Below are positions 27,891-36,189 of a DNA stretch of 64,000 bases, one piece after another (the stretch's first letter is position 1; each line of letters opens with the position of its first letter). Made by a program: the position numbers and the translations under genes. The stretch covers positions 1-64,000 of the forward strand of contig CANOFW010000001.1 in the NCBI GenBank assembly GCA_947565425.1, written 5' to 3'. The stretch is from an uncultured Lachnospiraceae bacterium. Lineage in GTDB: Bacteria; Bacillota; Clostridia; Lachnospirales; Lachnospiraceae. The notes beneath the pieces were generated by a model, which ran no database searches, was not told the origin of the DNA, and saw only the letters and a program-made list of their open reading frames with translations.

Positions 27891-28229
27891 TTATGTCTCA
27901 AATCCCAGATCAAACTCAATCTCCATCATCAAACCATAATTGATGCGCTGTATCATCCGACACACGGCAAGTTCTGCCGCCAGATACTCATTGACATATG
28001 GCTGAGCACGCAGCGATGCAAACTCTCCCTCAAGACGATCCATCTCTGCATACAAATCTACATTACGGCATTTATGCAATTCAAAATTGCGTCTGCGGAA
28101 TTCATTGATTGCCCGCTCTTTCTCCGGTTCCTGGTGAACAAGCTCCCGTATTCTCTGGTATTCCTTATATTCGGGACTATCCTTTACCGCTTCTATTAAA
28201 CCCGCCAAACATTCGTCTATCCGATCCAT
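27891..28229 (-). CDS. YlbF/YmcA family protein
   Basis: A 112-residue all-helical protein of the Com_YlbF family. The phrase IRELVHQEPEKERAINEFRR and the C-terminal MIQRINYGLMMEIEFDLGF are typical. In Bacillus, YlbF, YmcA and YaaT form the iron-sulfur Y-complex that directs RNase Y; this protein may play a similar part or be a standalone paralogue. It lies between RNase J and the MltG-like gene, so an RNA-decay link is consistent with context. The function is inferred only. Confidence 0.85.
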   Translation of the reverse strand: MDRIDECLAGLIEAVKDSPEYKEYQRIRELVHQEPEKERAINEFRRRNFELHKCRNVDLYAEMDRLEGEFASLRAQPYVNEYLAAELAVCRMIQRINYGLMMEIEFDLGFET

Positions 28230-28270
28230 AACAACCTCTTGCTTTCGTCTGCCAAACCTGCCTATGCTCT

Positions 28271-29935
28271 CTACACTTCCATTATTATCGGCATAATCAT
28301 AGGCCGGCGTTTCGTCTTTTTCCAGACAAACTCACTGAGCTCCTCTTTTACTTCTGTTTTTATCTTACCCCAGTCTGTAATGTTCTTGCTCATACAATAA
28401 TCCATCACATCATCTAATACTTTCTTCGCCTCATCCATCAAGCTCTCGGCTCCCCTCACATAAACGAAACCGCGGCTGACAATATCCGGTCCCGCCAATA
28501 CTTGGCCGCTGCCAGATTCTAACGTCATTACCACAATAATAATTCCATCTTCGGCAAGATGCTGGCGATCACGCAACACAATATTTCCCACATCGCCGAC
28601 GCCAAGCCCGTCTACCAATATATCGCCTACCGGAACCTGTCCTGTAACCTTCGCCTCATTCTCATCTAACTCTAACACATTTCCAGAAGAAAGAATAAAA
28701 ATATTCTCTTTATCATATCCAAGTTCGCGGGCAATCGATGCCTGCGCTTTCAGATGCTTATATTCTCCATGAACCGGAATTGCATACTTCGGCTTCACCA
28801 GAGAATAAATCAGCTTGATCTCCTCCCGACATGCATGTCCGGAAACATGCGCATCCTGGAAAATCACCTCCGCGCCCTTCATGAATAATTCGTTAATTAC
28901 ATTAGAGACGGCCTTTTCATTGCCTGGGATGGGATTGGAGCTGAATATAATGGTATCTCCCGGCTTAATCGTTACCTTCTTGTGCAGATTTGCCGCCATC
29001 CTAGACAACGCCGCCATAGACTCTCCCTGGCTTCCTGTCGTAATCAACACAGTCTGCTCATCTGGATAATCCTTGAGCTGCTCAATATCAATTAACGTGT
29101 TCTCTGGCATTTGCAAATAGCCAAGTTCCGTGGCAATTGAGATGATATTCACCATGCTCCTGCCCTCCACGACAACTTTCCTGCCAAACTTATATGCAGA
29201 ATTAATAATCTGCTGAACACGGTCCACATTGGAAGCAAACGTTGCAATGATGATACGCGTGTCTCTATGATCTGAAAATATATTATCAAATGTCTTTCCA
29301 ACCGTGCGTTCCGAATTGGTAAAGCCCAGCCGTTCCGCATTCGTACTGTCGCACATCAACGCCAGCACGCCTTTCTTACCAATTTCCCCAAAACGCTGCA
29401 AATCAATAGCGTCTCCAAATACCGGCGTATAATCTACTTTAAAGTCACCGGTATGCACAACAATTCCAGCTGGTGAATAAATTGCCAGCGCTGCGGCGTC
29501 CTGGATGCTGTGATTCGTCTTAATAAATTCCACACGGAAACAACCTAAATTGATATGTTGCCCGTATTTTACTACCTTACGCTTCACCTTCGTGAGCATA
29601 TTATGCTCGCGAAGCTTGTTGTCAATAATTCCGATTGTCAATTTCGTTGCATAAATCGGCACGTTGATATCACGAAGCACATAGGGAATTGCACCGATAT
29701 GATCCTCATGCCCATGTGTAATAAAAAATCCTTTGACTTTATCAATGTTATCCTTCAAATATGTCACATCCGGGATTACCAGATCAATTCCCAGCATATC
29801 GTCCTCCGGAAAAGACAATCCGCAATCCACAACAATAATACTGTCTTCATATTCAAAGGCAGTAATGTTCATTCCAATTTGCTCTAATCCCCCGAGCGGA
29901 ATGATTTTCAGTTTTGAGTTATTTTTTTTCTTCAA
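28271..29935 (-). CDS. rnj: Ribonuclease J
   Basis: A 554-residue metallo-beta-lactamase/beta-CASP nuclease with 5'-3' exonuclease and endonuclease activity in mRNA decay and rRNA maturation. The dizinc motif is THGHEDHIG near residue 75, followed by the beta-CASP domain (ATFASNVDRVQQII) and a C-terminal domain with DRQHLAEDGI. I chose TTG at 29935, after GGAGAGGTGCATT, because the protein then starts KKKNNSKLKIIPLGG as RNase J does; a GTG at 29968 overlaps the upstream stop. A B. subtilis-type rnjA/rnjB distinction cannot be made here. Confidence 0.94.
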   Translation of the reverse strand: MKKKNNSKLKIIPLGGLEQIGMNITAFEYEDSIIVVDCGLSFPEDDMLGIDLVIPDVTYLKDNIDKVKGFFITHGHEDHIGAIPYVLRDINVPIYATKLTIGIIDNKLREHNMLTKVKRKVVKYGQHINLGCFRVEFIKTNHSIQDAAALAIYSPAGIVVHTGDFKVDYTPVFGDAIDLQRFGEIGKKGVLALMCDSTNAERLGFTNSERTVGKTFDNIFSDHRDTRIIIATFASNVDRVQQIINSAYKFGRKVVVEGRSMVNIISIATELGYLQMPENTLIDIEQLKDYPDEQTVLITTGSQGESMAALSRMAANLHKKVTIKPGDTIIFSSNPIPGNEKAVSNVINELFMKGAEVIFQDAHVSGHACREEIKLIYSLVKPKYAIPVHGEYKHLKAQASIARELGYDKENIFILSSGNVLELDENEAKVTGQVPVGDILVDGLGVGDVGNIVLRDRQHLAEDGIIIVVMTLESGSGQVLAGPDIVSRGFVYVRGAESLMDEAKKVLDDVMDYCMSKNITDWGKIKTEVKEELSEFVWKKTKRRPMIMPIIMEV

Positions 29936-29964
29936 AATGCACCTCTCCGTATTAAATTTTTGCC

Positions 29965-30225
29965 TCACATGACGATGTCAACATCTTCCAACATCTCCAC
30001 AAAAATCTTGGATATGTATTCCAATTCATCCTCGGCCTCTACCATCTCATAGACAGCTTCTTCTTCCTCCTCCTGTGACACTCGTCTCAAAATTAATGCC
30101 TCACAGTCGCCCTCTTCTTCCTCCGTGACAAGAAGATAATCCACACCATTAATACGTGTCTCCTCCATCACATAAAATTCTAAAGCCTCTCCATCCTGGG
30201 GAGACTGAAACGTCACTTTTTCCAT
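29965..30225 (-). CDS. DUF1292 (YrzB-like) protein
   Basis: An 86-residue acidic protein: VTFQSPQDGEALEFYVMEET and DYLLVTEEEEGDCEALILRR match the DUF1292 pattern of predicted beta strands. It follows ruvX by 11 bases, as yrzB follows yrrK in Bacillus and many Firmicutes. Function unknown. Its stop lies just inside the long upstream frame of RNase J. Confidence 0.88.
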   Translation of the reverse strand: MEKVTFQSPQDGEALEFYVMEETRINGVDYLLVTEEEEGDCEALILRRVSQEEEEEAVYEMVEAEDELEYISKIFVEMLEDVDIVM

Positions 30226-30236
30226 ATAATATTCCT

Positions 30237-30689
30237 TTACAATTCTCTGTTCTCGTTCTGCTCTTTTTGAAATGCCTGTGCATCCAGATAACCCTGTAAT
30301 ATCAATACAGCCGCAATCTTATCCACATAGCTCTTGCGCCTCTCTCTGCGCACACCACTCTCCATCAACGTACGCTGTGCCGCTACCGTAGTGAGACGCT
30401 CGTCCCACAAAATGACGGGAAGCCCACTCCGTCTCTCTAGCATTTCCTTAAATTCCAACGTCTTCTCGCAGCGCGCACCTTCCTCATTATTCATCATTTT
30501 AGGATAGCCAAGTACAATTGTCCCGACCTGGTACTCTTTAATCAGCTCTTCTACTCTCGCTAAAGTCTGCCTGAGCTTTGCAGGCGACTTCCTTGGGATC
30601 GTCTCTACTCCCTGCGCTGTTACAAGCATTGCATCGCTCACTGCAACGCCCACCGTTTTGGAGCCAAAGTCCAAACCCATAATCCGCAT
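30237..30689 (-). CDS. ruvX: Holliday junction resolvase-like / pre-16S rRNA nuclease YqgF
   Basis: A 150-residue RNase H-fold protein: [19 protein letters not shown] with the first catalytic aspartate at residue 6, [13 protein letters not shown], then [11 protein letters not shown]. The family trims the 5' end of 16S rRNA in Escherichia coli and has been proposed as a RuvC substitute. It is 10 bases downstream of ireB, in the conserved order ireB-ruvX-yrzB. Confidence 0.94.
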   Translation of the reverse strand: MRIMGLDFGSKTVGVAVSDAMLVTAQGVETIPRKSPAKLRQTLARVEELIKEYQVGTIVLGYPKMMNNEEGARCEKTLEFKEMLERRSGLPVILWDERLTTVAAQRTLMESGVRRERRKSYVDKIAAVLILQGYLDAQAFQKEQNENREL

Positions 30690-30699
30690 CTGGCGCCTC

Positions 30700-30963
30700 C
30701 TATTCCCAAAAATTATTCTTAATATATTGGCGCAAGATTTCTTCTACCAGTTCATCACGTTCCACTTTCATAATGAGGCTTCTAGCATTCTTATGGCTAG
30801 TAATATAAGTAGGGTCGCCGGACATAATATACCCCACGATCTGATTCACTGGATTGTAGCCTTTCTCCCGCAGTGCACTATACACGATTTCCAAAATATC
30901 GTTTACATGTATCTTCTGCTCTTTTTCTACTTTAAAAAATTGAGTATTGTTTTTATCCTGCAT
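30700..30963 (-). CDS. ireB: IreB family regulatory phosphoprotein
   Basis: An 87-residue UPF0297 protein: [38 protein letters not shown] and the C-terminal RQYIKNNF are nearly invariant in the family. In Enterococcus, IreB is phosphorylated by the Ser/Thr kinase IreK on N-terminal threonines and affects cephalosporin resistance; here one candidate is the threonine in NNTQFF. In many Firmicutes it follows alaS, but here the upstream neighbour is a repeat region and then mtaB. Confidence 0.93.
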   Translation of the reverse strand: MQDKNNTQFFKVEKEQKIHVNDILEIVYSALREKGYNPVNQIVGYIMSGDPTYITSHKNARSLIMKVERDELVEEILRQYIKNNFWE

Positions 30964-31014
30964 ATTTCCCGCCCTTATTTCGCTCTTTCGTTCTGATAAA
31001 TCTTCCTTTTTACT

Positions 31015-31067
31015 ATTCTAATACAAATGTTCACAAAACTCAAGATGTTTCTTTTATTTGAGTTTTG
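31015..31067 (-). promoter_or_regulatory. ireB promoter overlapped by an inverted repeat
   Basis: Minus strand TTGAGT (31043-31038), 17-base spacer, TAGAAT (31020-31015), about 52 bases before ireB. The -35 box lies in CAAAACTCAA (31034-31043), which has an exact inverted partner TTGAGTTTTG at 31058-31067, centre to centre 24 bases. This could be an operator or a weak terminator for mtaB. Confidence 0.5.
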
Positions 31068-31094
31068 GAGACGCTTTGGTGTTATAGCTTCAAT

Positions 31095-31243
31095 CAAAAG
31101 GTTTACATTGCAAAACAATGTAAACAGCATGCACAAAAATTATCTTGGGGTTGTCGCACTAACATAAATTACAAGTTATAATTCGTTCAAAAGGTTTGCA
31201 TTCTGTCTTTGCCGCATAAGCGGCAAGACCTTTTGAACGAGTA
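31095..31243. repeat. Mosaic, rearranged copy of the cloverleaf element
   Basis: On the minus strand the order is TTCAAAAGG, arm TTGCCGC/GCGGCAA (31209-31226), GACAGAATGCA, CCTTTTGAA, then the outer 3' arm ending GTGCGACAACCCC (31147-31159). This is followed by a second partial unit with AAGATAATTTTTGTGCATG and the arm GTTTACATTG/CAATGTAAAC (31101-31125) and another CCTTTTGA. Every piece matches the copy at 19778 but in a different arrangement. It occupies most of the gap between mtaB and ireB. Confidence 0.8.
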
Positions 31244-31275
31244 AATATCCTAATTCTGGTATAAGATTATGAAAT

Positions 31276-32616
31276 TTATAGACAATAATCCTCCATCAAC
31301 AAAATGTGTTCTTTCAGCTTTGCTGTAATCAATCCCTGCATGAACTTATTTTCCAAATTCTTGTCTTCCTGCCCAGAGACAGCAACTGCTATTTTTACAT
31401 ATTCTTTCGTATGCCCCAGAAAATATTCCTGCCCCGAGAAAGAAACTTTCTCTTCCAGCAGCACTTCTACCTGCCTGCCCATATAATAGTTTAAGAATTC
31501 CTCGTTCATTGGCACAAGGTCTGCAAACAGCGTTTCGCTGCGCGCCTGCTTCACTTCTTCAGGCACTTGTTGTTTCATCTTCGCTGCCCGCGTCCCTTCG
31601 CGTCTGGAATATTTAAATATATGAATTTCAAAAAATCCAATCTGCCGCAAAAACCGTCTGGTCATCTCAAACTCTTGGTCCGTCTCTCCCGGAAACCCTA
31701 CGATAACATCGGTTGTGATTGCCGGATGAGAGAAATTACTTCTGAGAATCTCACAAACCTGTTGGTATTCCCGGCAAGTGTATTTGCGATTCATGCGCTG
31801 CAACGTCTCATCACATCCGCTCTGCAAAGACAGATGAAAATGCGGACAGATCTTGGGTAGTTTAGAAAGCCGGCACGCAAACTCCTGTGTGACGATTTTC
31901 GGCTCTAAGGAACCGAGACGAATACGTGCAATCCCCGGCACCTTATGCACTTCTTCTATCAGACGTAAAAAATTCGTTCCTAAGTCTACGCCATAGGAAC
32001 TCAGATGGATTCCCGTGAGCACCACCTCTTGACAACCACTAGCGGCAATACGCGCTGCTTCCTGTAATACATCCGCAATCTCCCGGCTTCTGACACGGCC
32101 TCTGGCATAAGGAATGATACAGTAACTGCAAAACTGGTTGCAACCATCCTGTACTTTCAAAAACGCCCGCGTGCGCTCCGCTGTTCGGCTGATAGATAAT
32201 GTCTCATAACCGTTGTCTTTTGCAATATCTTCCACACAAGACATAGTCGGAGAAGATAGTTTGGCTTCACGCGATGCAAAAAAACGCTCTAACAATATCG
32301 GCAGCTCATGTTTCTTATTATTGCCGATCAAAATGTCTACCGCATCGTCTTCTTCCACCCGTTCTTTTGCCGTCTGCACATAACATCCCGCAGCAACCAC
32401 TACACTTTGCGGATTTTTCTTCTTGGCACGGTGAATCATCTGCCTAGACTTGCGGTCAGCGACATTCGTAACGGAACATGTGTTAATCACATAGACGTCG
32501 GCAGCCTCCTCAAAAGGCACAATCTCATACCCTGCCTTCTCCAAAAGTTGCTGCATACTCTCTGTCTCATACGCGTTTACTTTGCAGCCAAGATTATGCA
32601 ACGCTGCTTTCCTCAT
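31276..32616 (-). CDS. mtaB: tRNA threonylcarbamoyladenosine methylthiotransferase MtaB
   Basis: A 446-residue radical-SAM methylthiotransferase that makes ms2t6A37 in tRNA. The N-terminal UPF0004 domain (LGCKVNAYETESM, VINTCSVT, AAGCYVQT) holds three cysteines for one iron-sulfur cluster. The radical-SAM motif is CNQFCSYCIIPYARG (CxxxCxxC) near residue 150, and a TRAM domain ends the protein. I chose ATG at 32616 because homologues start about eight residues before LGCKVN; in-frame ATGs at 32628, 32640 and 32646 are alternatives with weak ribosome sites. Confidence 0.93.
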   Translation of the reverse strand: MRKAALHNLGCKVNAYETESMQQLLEKAGYEIVPFEEAADVYVINTCSVTNVADRKSRQMIHRAKKKNPQSVVVAAGCYVQTAKERVEEDDAVDILIGNNKKHELPILLERFFASREAKLSSPTMSCVEDIAKDNGYETLSISRTAERTRAFLKVQDGCNQFCSYCIIPYARGRVRSREIADVLQEAARIAASGCQEVVLTGIHLSSYGVDLGTNFLRLIEEVHKVPGIARIRLGSLEPKIVTQEFACRLSKLPKICPHFHLSLQSGCDETLQRMNRKYTCREYQQVCEILRSNFSHPAITTDVIVGFPGETDQEFEMTRRFLRQIGFFEIHIFKYSRREGTRAAKMKQQVPEEVKQARSETLFADLVPMNEEFLNYYMGRQVEVLLEEKVSFSGQEYFLGHTKEYVKIAVAVSGQEDKNLENKFMQGLITAKLKEHILLMEDYCL

Positions 32617-32724
32617 ATTACTTTTCATACCTTTCTTCATCTTCATTTCCAGATAACTATTTCGCCCATATCATTGGCAACAACGGAACGATTATTTTTC
32701 TTCCTTAAATTGGTTATGGCGTTA

Positions 32725-32753
32725 TTGACTTTTCCCATAAAAGGCGATAAGAT
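32725..32753 (+). promoter_or_regulatory. Sigma-A promoter for the HPr-like gene
   Basis: TTGACT (32725-32730), 17-base spacer, TAAGAT (32748-32753), about 60 bases before the start codon. Confidence 0.5.
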
Positions 32754-32813
32754 AAAGAAAATGTTTCTAAACAGTAAAACATAATATAATTTAATATTAA
32801 GGAGGCTTTTATC

Positions 32814-33044
32814 ATGATAGAAGTACAAATTTCTTTAAATTCCATCGACAAGGTGAAATCTTTCGTCAACGCCATTACACAGTTTGATTTTGACTTTGAC
32901 TTGATATCTGGAAGATACGTTATCGACGCCAAATCCATTATGGGAATCTTCAGCCTGGATTTATCCAAACCCATTGATTTGAAAATCCATGTAGAGGATA
33001 ACAAAGATGAAGTTATGGAAGTAATCAAACCGTACCTTGTTTAA
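32814..33044 (+). CDS. HPr-family protein without the phosphorylatable histidine
   Basis: A 76-residue HPr/PtsH-like protein. The Ser-46 region is recognisable as SGRYVIDAKSIMGIFSLDLS, and the C-terminal helix is present. The usual N-terminal GLHARPA with His-15 is missing; the first strand reads MIEVQISLNSIDKVKSFVNA. It therefore cannot take part in PTS phosphotransfer through His, but could be a Crh-like regulatory form that HPr kinase phosphorylates on Ser. The start follows TTAAGGAGGCTTTTATC. It is monocistronic with its own promoter and terminator. Confidence 0.85.
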   Translation: MIEVQISLNSIDKVKSFVNAITQFDFDFDLISGRYVIDAKSIMGIFSLDLSKPIDLKIHVEDNKDEVMEVIKPYLV

Positions 33045-33061
33045 TATGACGGCTTACCGTC

Positions 33062-33090
33062 CCCCCATGAACGCTCATGGGGGATTTTTA
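33062..33090 (+). terminator. Rho-independent terminator after the HPr-like gene
   Basis: CCCCCATGA (33062-33070) pairs with TCATGGGGG (33075-33083), followed by ATTTTTATT. The stem ends just before the thiI stop on the other strand. Confidence 0.9.
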
Positions 33091-34269
33091 TTATTTTACA
33101 ATGATTGTCTCTGTTGTCTCAATCGCCGTTTTCACCATCTCACCAATCTGCTCTTTCAGATGGGTCTCTGAACGCCTGATTACCTTGAGGCTGGGCTTTG
33201 TCACCGGATGTTTTGCTACGAAAATCGTACAGCAATCTTCATATGGCAAGATAGATGTCTCAAACGTACCAATTTTTTTGGACAGTTCAACGATTTCCTG
33301 CTTGTCAAAACCAATCAGGGGACGATACACCGGCATCGTACATACTTCATCTGTCGACGCTAAGGACTGCATCGTCTGGCTTGCCACCTGCCCGATGCTC
33401 TCTCCCGTAATCAGCCCCAAAGATTCTGTTTCTCTGGCAAAATGCTCCGCTATACGCATCATGTAACGCCGCATAATAATGGTCAGCTCATCATGCGGAC
33501 ATTTCTCATAAATGTACATTTGAATATCTGTAAAATTCACAACTTTCAAATAGATTGGCCCCGTATATCTTGCCACAATCCTTGCCAAATCCACAACCTT
33601 CTGCTTGGCGCGCTCGCTGGTATAAGGGGGCGCATGGAAATAAACGGCGTCAATCTTCACTCCGCGCTTGGCAATCATATAACCGGCAACCGGACTGTCA
33701 ATTCCACCTGACAACAGCAGCATTCCTTTGCCGTTCGTACCAACCGGCATACCGCCAGGTCCGGGGATAACCTCTGAGTATATGATAATCTTCCCACGTA
33801 TTTCTACATTCACAAGGATGTCCGGGTTGTGCACGTCCACCTTCATCTCAGAAAATGCATCGAGGATTTTTTCACCCAAAGCCGCATTCACTTCCATGGA
33901 CGGCATAGGATAGCTTTTGCGCGCCCGTCTGGTATTGACCTTGAACGTCTTATGCTTATCGGGATAACGCTTATCCACATAAGATACCACATCCGCTGCA
34001 AGCTTGTCAAATCCCTCTTCTTCTGTAAGCACAACCGGGCAAATACCCACAATACCGAATACGCGCTGCAAACTCTCTACCGTCTCATCATAATCAAACT
34101 CCGTCAATGCCTCGATATAGATGCGTCCCTGTTCTTTGCTAATTTGAAACTCTCCTTCCACAGGCTTTAGCGCATATTTTATCTGCCGTACCAATGCATC
34201 CTCAAATAAATGACGATTTTTCCCCTTAATTCCAATTTCCCCATATTTTATCAAAAATGCTTTGAACAT
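33091..34269 (-). CDS. thiI: tRNA 4-thiouridine synthetase ThiI
   Basis: A 392-residue ThiI that adenylates U8 of tRNA and transfers sulfur to make s4U. It has an N-terminal ferredoxin-like domain, a THUMP domain (about 60-165) and the PP-loop motif LLSGGIDSPVAGYM near residue 180. It lacks the C-terminal rhodanese domain of the Escherichia coli form, as in other Firmicutes, which use a dedicated cysteine desulfurase. That partner is the next gene upstream (34282-35436). Confidence 0.96.
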   Translation of the reverse strand: MFKAFLIKYGEIGIKGKNRHLFEDALVRQIKYALKPVEGEFQISKEQGRIYIEALTEFDYDETVESLQRVFGIVGICPVVLTEEEGFDKLAADVVSYVDKRYPDKHKTFKVNTRRARKSYPMPSMEVNAALGEKILDAFSEMKVDVHNPDILVNVEIRGKIIIYSEVIPGPGGMPVGTNGKGMLLLSGGIDSPVAGYMIAKRGVKIDAVYFHAPPYTSERAKQKVVDLARIVARYTGPIYLKVVNFTDIQMYIYEKCPHDELTIIMRRYMMRIAEHFARETESLGLITGESIGQVASQTMQSLASTDEVCTMPVYRPLIGFDKQEIVELSKKIGTFETSILPYEDCCTIFVAKHPVTKPSLKVIRRSETHLKEQIGEMVKTAIETTETIIVK

Positions 34270-34281
34270 GTTATTTCCTTT

Positions 34282-35436
34282 CTAATGTCTGGTGTATTTT
34301 CCCAGCATGGGAACTAGCTCTTTTAAATTGGCAATACAGTATGCCACTTCCTCCAATGTATTCTGCGCACAGAAGCTGATGCGCACCGTCGAATCTAGGT
34401 GTTCCCTCCTGACGCCAATTGCCGTAAGTGTCGCGCTGATCGCCGGTTTATTTGATGCGCAAGCGCTACCAGCAGACACATAAATCTGTCTATCCTCAAG
34501 GGCATGGAGCAACACTTCGCTGCGCACGCCGTCTACGCTGAGACTAACAATATGCGGCGCACTGTCTGCCCCAGTCTTTCCATTGATGTGTGCCCATTCC
34601 TCACCAGCAAGCCCCTGGATGAAAGCTTCCTTTAACGCATACAAATGTGCCTGCTTGGAGGCAAAATCTTCATAGGCTTCCTGCGCAGCTTGTCCCAATC
34701 CAGCAATCCCCGGCACATTTTCCGTTCCGGAGCGCATATTTTTCTGCTGTCCGCCACCATAAATCAATGGTTTTAACTTAGTCTTTTCCCTCACATAGAG
34801 AAATCCGCTTCCCTTAGGTCCATGAATCTTATGTCCACTGACAGACATCATATCAAGACCCAATTTACCTGGATGAATGATATATTTGCCGTATGCCTGA
34901 ATCGCGTCCACATGAATCAGCGTTCGCGGATTTTTCTGCTTGATAATCTTTGCTGCCTCCGCAATCGGCTCTACCGCTCCAATCTCGTTATTTACATACA
35001 TGATAGACACCAGGATCGTCTCATCCGTCAGCGCATCTTGCAGCTTCTCTAAGGAAATACACCCATCCTTATCCACATCCAGATACGTCACCGCAAATCC
35101 CTGCTCCTGTAAAAACTTCATCGGCGCGGACACCGCCGGGTGTTCTATCCTGGTAGTAATCAAGTGCATTCCGCTACGCCTGTTTGCCATGGCGCCTCCT
35201 AAAATAGCAAGGTTGTTCGACTCGGTTCCCCCGGAAGTAAAAATTAACTCCGACTCCTTTGCCTTGAGCGTCCTGCAAATCTTTGCCCTGGCGTCCCGAA
35301 TATAATTCTCTCCCTGCATCCCTTTGCCATGCAAAGAGGAAGGGTTACCATAATCCTCCACCAACGTACGCACCATGATATCCTTTACACCCTGGGAACA
35401 GCGCGTTGTTGCAGAATTGTCAAAATATGCTTCCAT
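34282..35436 (-). CDS. Cysteine desulfurase, NifS/IscS family (ThiI partner)
   Basis: A 384-residue PLP enzyme that takes sulfur from cysteine. MEAYFDNSATTRC is the family N-terminus, the PLP lysine is in SVSGHKIHGPKGSGFLYV near residue 205, and the active-site cysteine is in SAGSACASNKPA near residue 325. The ATG at 35436 is one codon inside a TTG that also follows GGAGGATTAG. Its position immediately upstream of a rhodanese-less thiI indicates it supplies sulfur for 4-thiouridine, as NifZ does in Bacillus. Confidence 0.94.
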   Translation of the reverse strand: MEAYFDNSATTRCSQGVKDIMVRTLVEDYGNPSSLHGKGMQGENYIRDARAKICRTLKAKESELIFTSGGTESNNLAILGGAMANRRSGMHLITTRIEHPAVSAPMKFLQEQGFAVTYLDVDKDGCISLEKLQDALTDETILVSIMYVNNEIGAVEPIAEAAKIIKQKNPRTLIHVDAIQAYGKYIIHPGKLGLDMMSVSGHKIHGPKGSGFLYVREKTKLKPLIYGGGQQKNMRSGTENVPGIAGLGQAAQEAYEDFASKQAHLYALKEAFIQGLAGEEWAHINGKTGADSAPHIVSLSVDGVRSEVLLHALEDRQIYVSAGSACASNKPAISATLTAIGVRREHLDSTVRISFCAQNTLEEVAYCIANLKELVPMLGKYTRH

Positions 35437-35442
35437 CAAATA

Positions 35443-36174
35443 CTAATCCTCCACTGCGTACATCAACATAGAAAGCGCACAGAGCCCCGCTGTCTCCGTG
35501 CGAAGAATCCGGTTCCCGAGCGAAACCAGCTCCATATCCTCCTTCACAAACGCTATCTCCGCGGAATCGTAACCACCCTCTGGGCCAATAAAGATACCCA
35601 CGGAAGAACCCTTGGGGATGCTAGCAAACACTTCCCTCGTATGCGCCATACCTCTCTGATTTTCATAGGGGAGAATCCGCCAATCTAATGCTTTTGCATA
35701 TTCTACCGCCTGCACAAAGCTCATCGGCATACCAACGGAGGGGATCATACTGCGCTTAGATTGTTTCGCTGCACTCTCTGCAATCGCCTGCCATCTTGCC
35801 TGCTTCGCGACGGAGCGTTTGCCATCCAGTTTCACCACACAGTTCTTCATGGCAACTGGAATAATTTCCGATACGCCTAGCTCTACCGCCTTCTGAATAA
35901 CAAGCTCCATTTTATCACCTTTGGGAAGTCCCTGAAACAGCGTAACTTTTAATGTCGGCTCCGTTCCTTCTGCCTCTTTTAAAATAGTGAAAAAAATCTG
36001 TTCCTGCTCAATGTTCTCTATTTCACAATATAGATCTCTGCCTGCGTTGTCACTGATGCGTACTTTTTCTCCTGTGCGCATCCGCAATACATTCTTTATA
36101 TGATTTACATCACTACCTGTAATGACAACTTCTTTCTCCCGAATCTGCTCCGGTTCCACAAAAAACTGGTACAT
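35443..36174 (-). CDS. rsmE: 16S rRNA m3U1498 methyltransferase RsmE
   Basis: A 243-residue SPOUT-class methyltransferase. MYQFFVEPEQI begins the PUA-like domain. The SPOUT knot is marked by VGIFIGPEGGYDSAEIAF near residue 190 and SLGNRILRTETAGLCALSML at the C-terminus. It methylates N3 of U1498 in assembled 30S subunits. It follows prmA by 15 bases, a very common pair in Firmicutes, often together with dnaJ genes. Confidence 0.96.
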   Translation of the reverse strand: MYQFFVEPEQIREKEVVITGSDVNHIKNVLRMRTGEKVRISDNAGRDLYCEIENIEQEQIFFTILKEAEGTEPTLKVTLFQGLPKGDKMELVIQKAVELGVSEIIPVAMKNCVVKLDGKRSVAKQARWQAIAESAAKQSKRSMIPSVGMPMSFVQAVEYAKALDWRILPYENQRGMAHTREVFASIPKGSSVGIFIGPEGGYDSAEIAFVKEDMELVSLGNRILRTETAGLCALSMLMYAVED

Positions 36175-36189
36175 TCCCTTACTCCTATA

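Noticed and set aside
31095-31243. CRISPR-like array because of repeated short palindromes
   Set aside because: Units are not evenly spaced and have no unique spacers; no cas genes are present.
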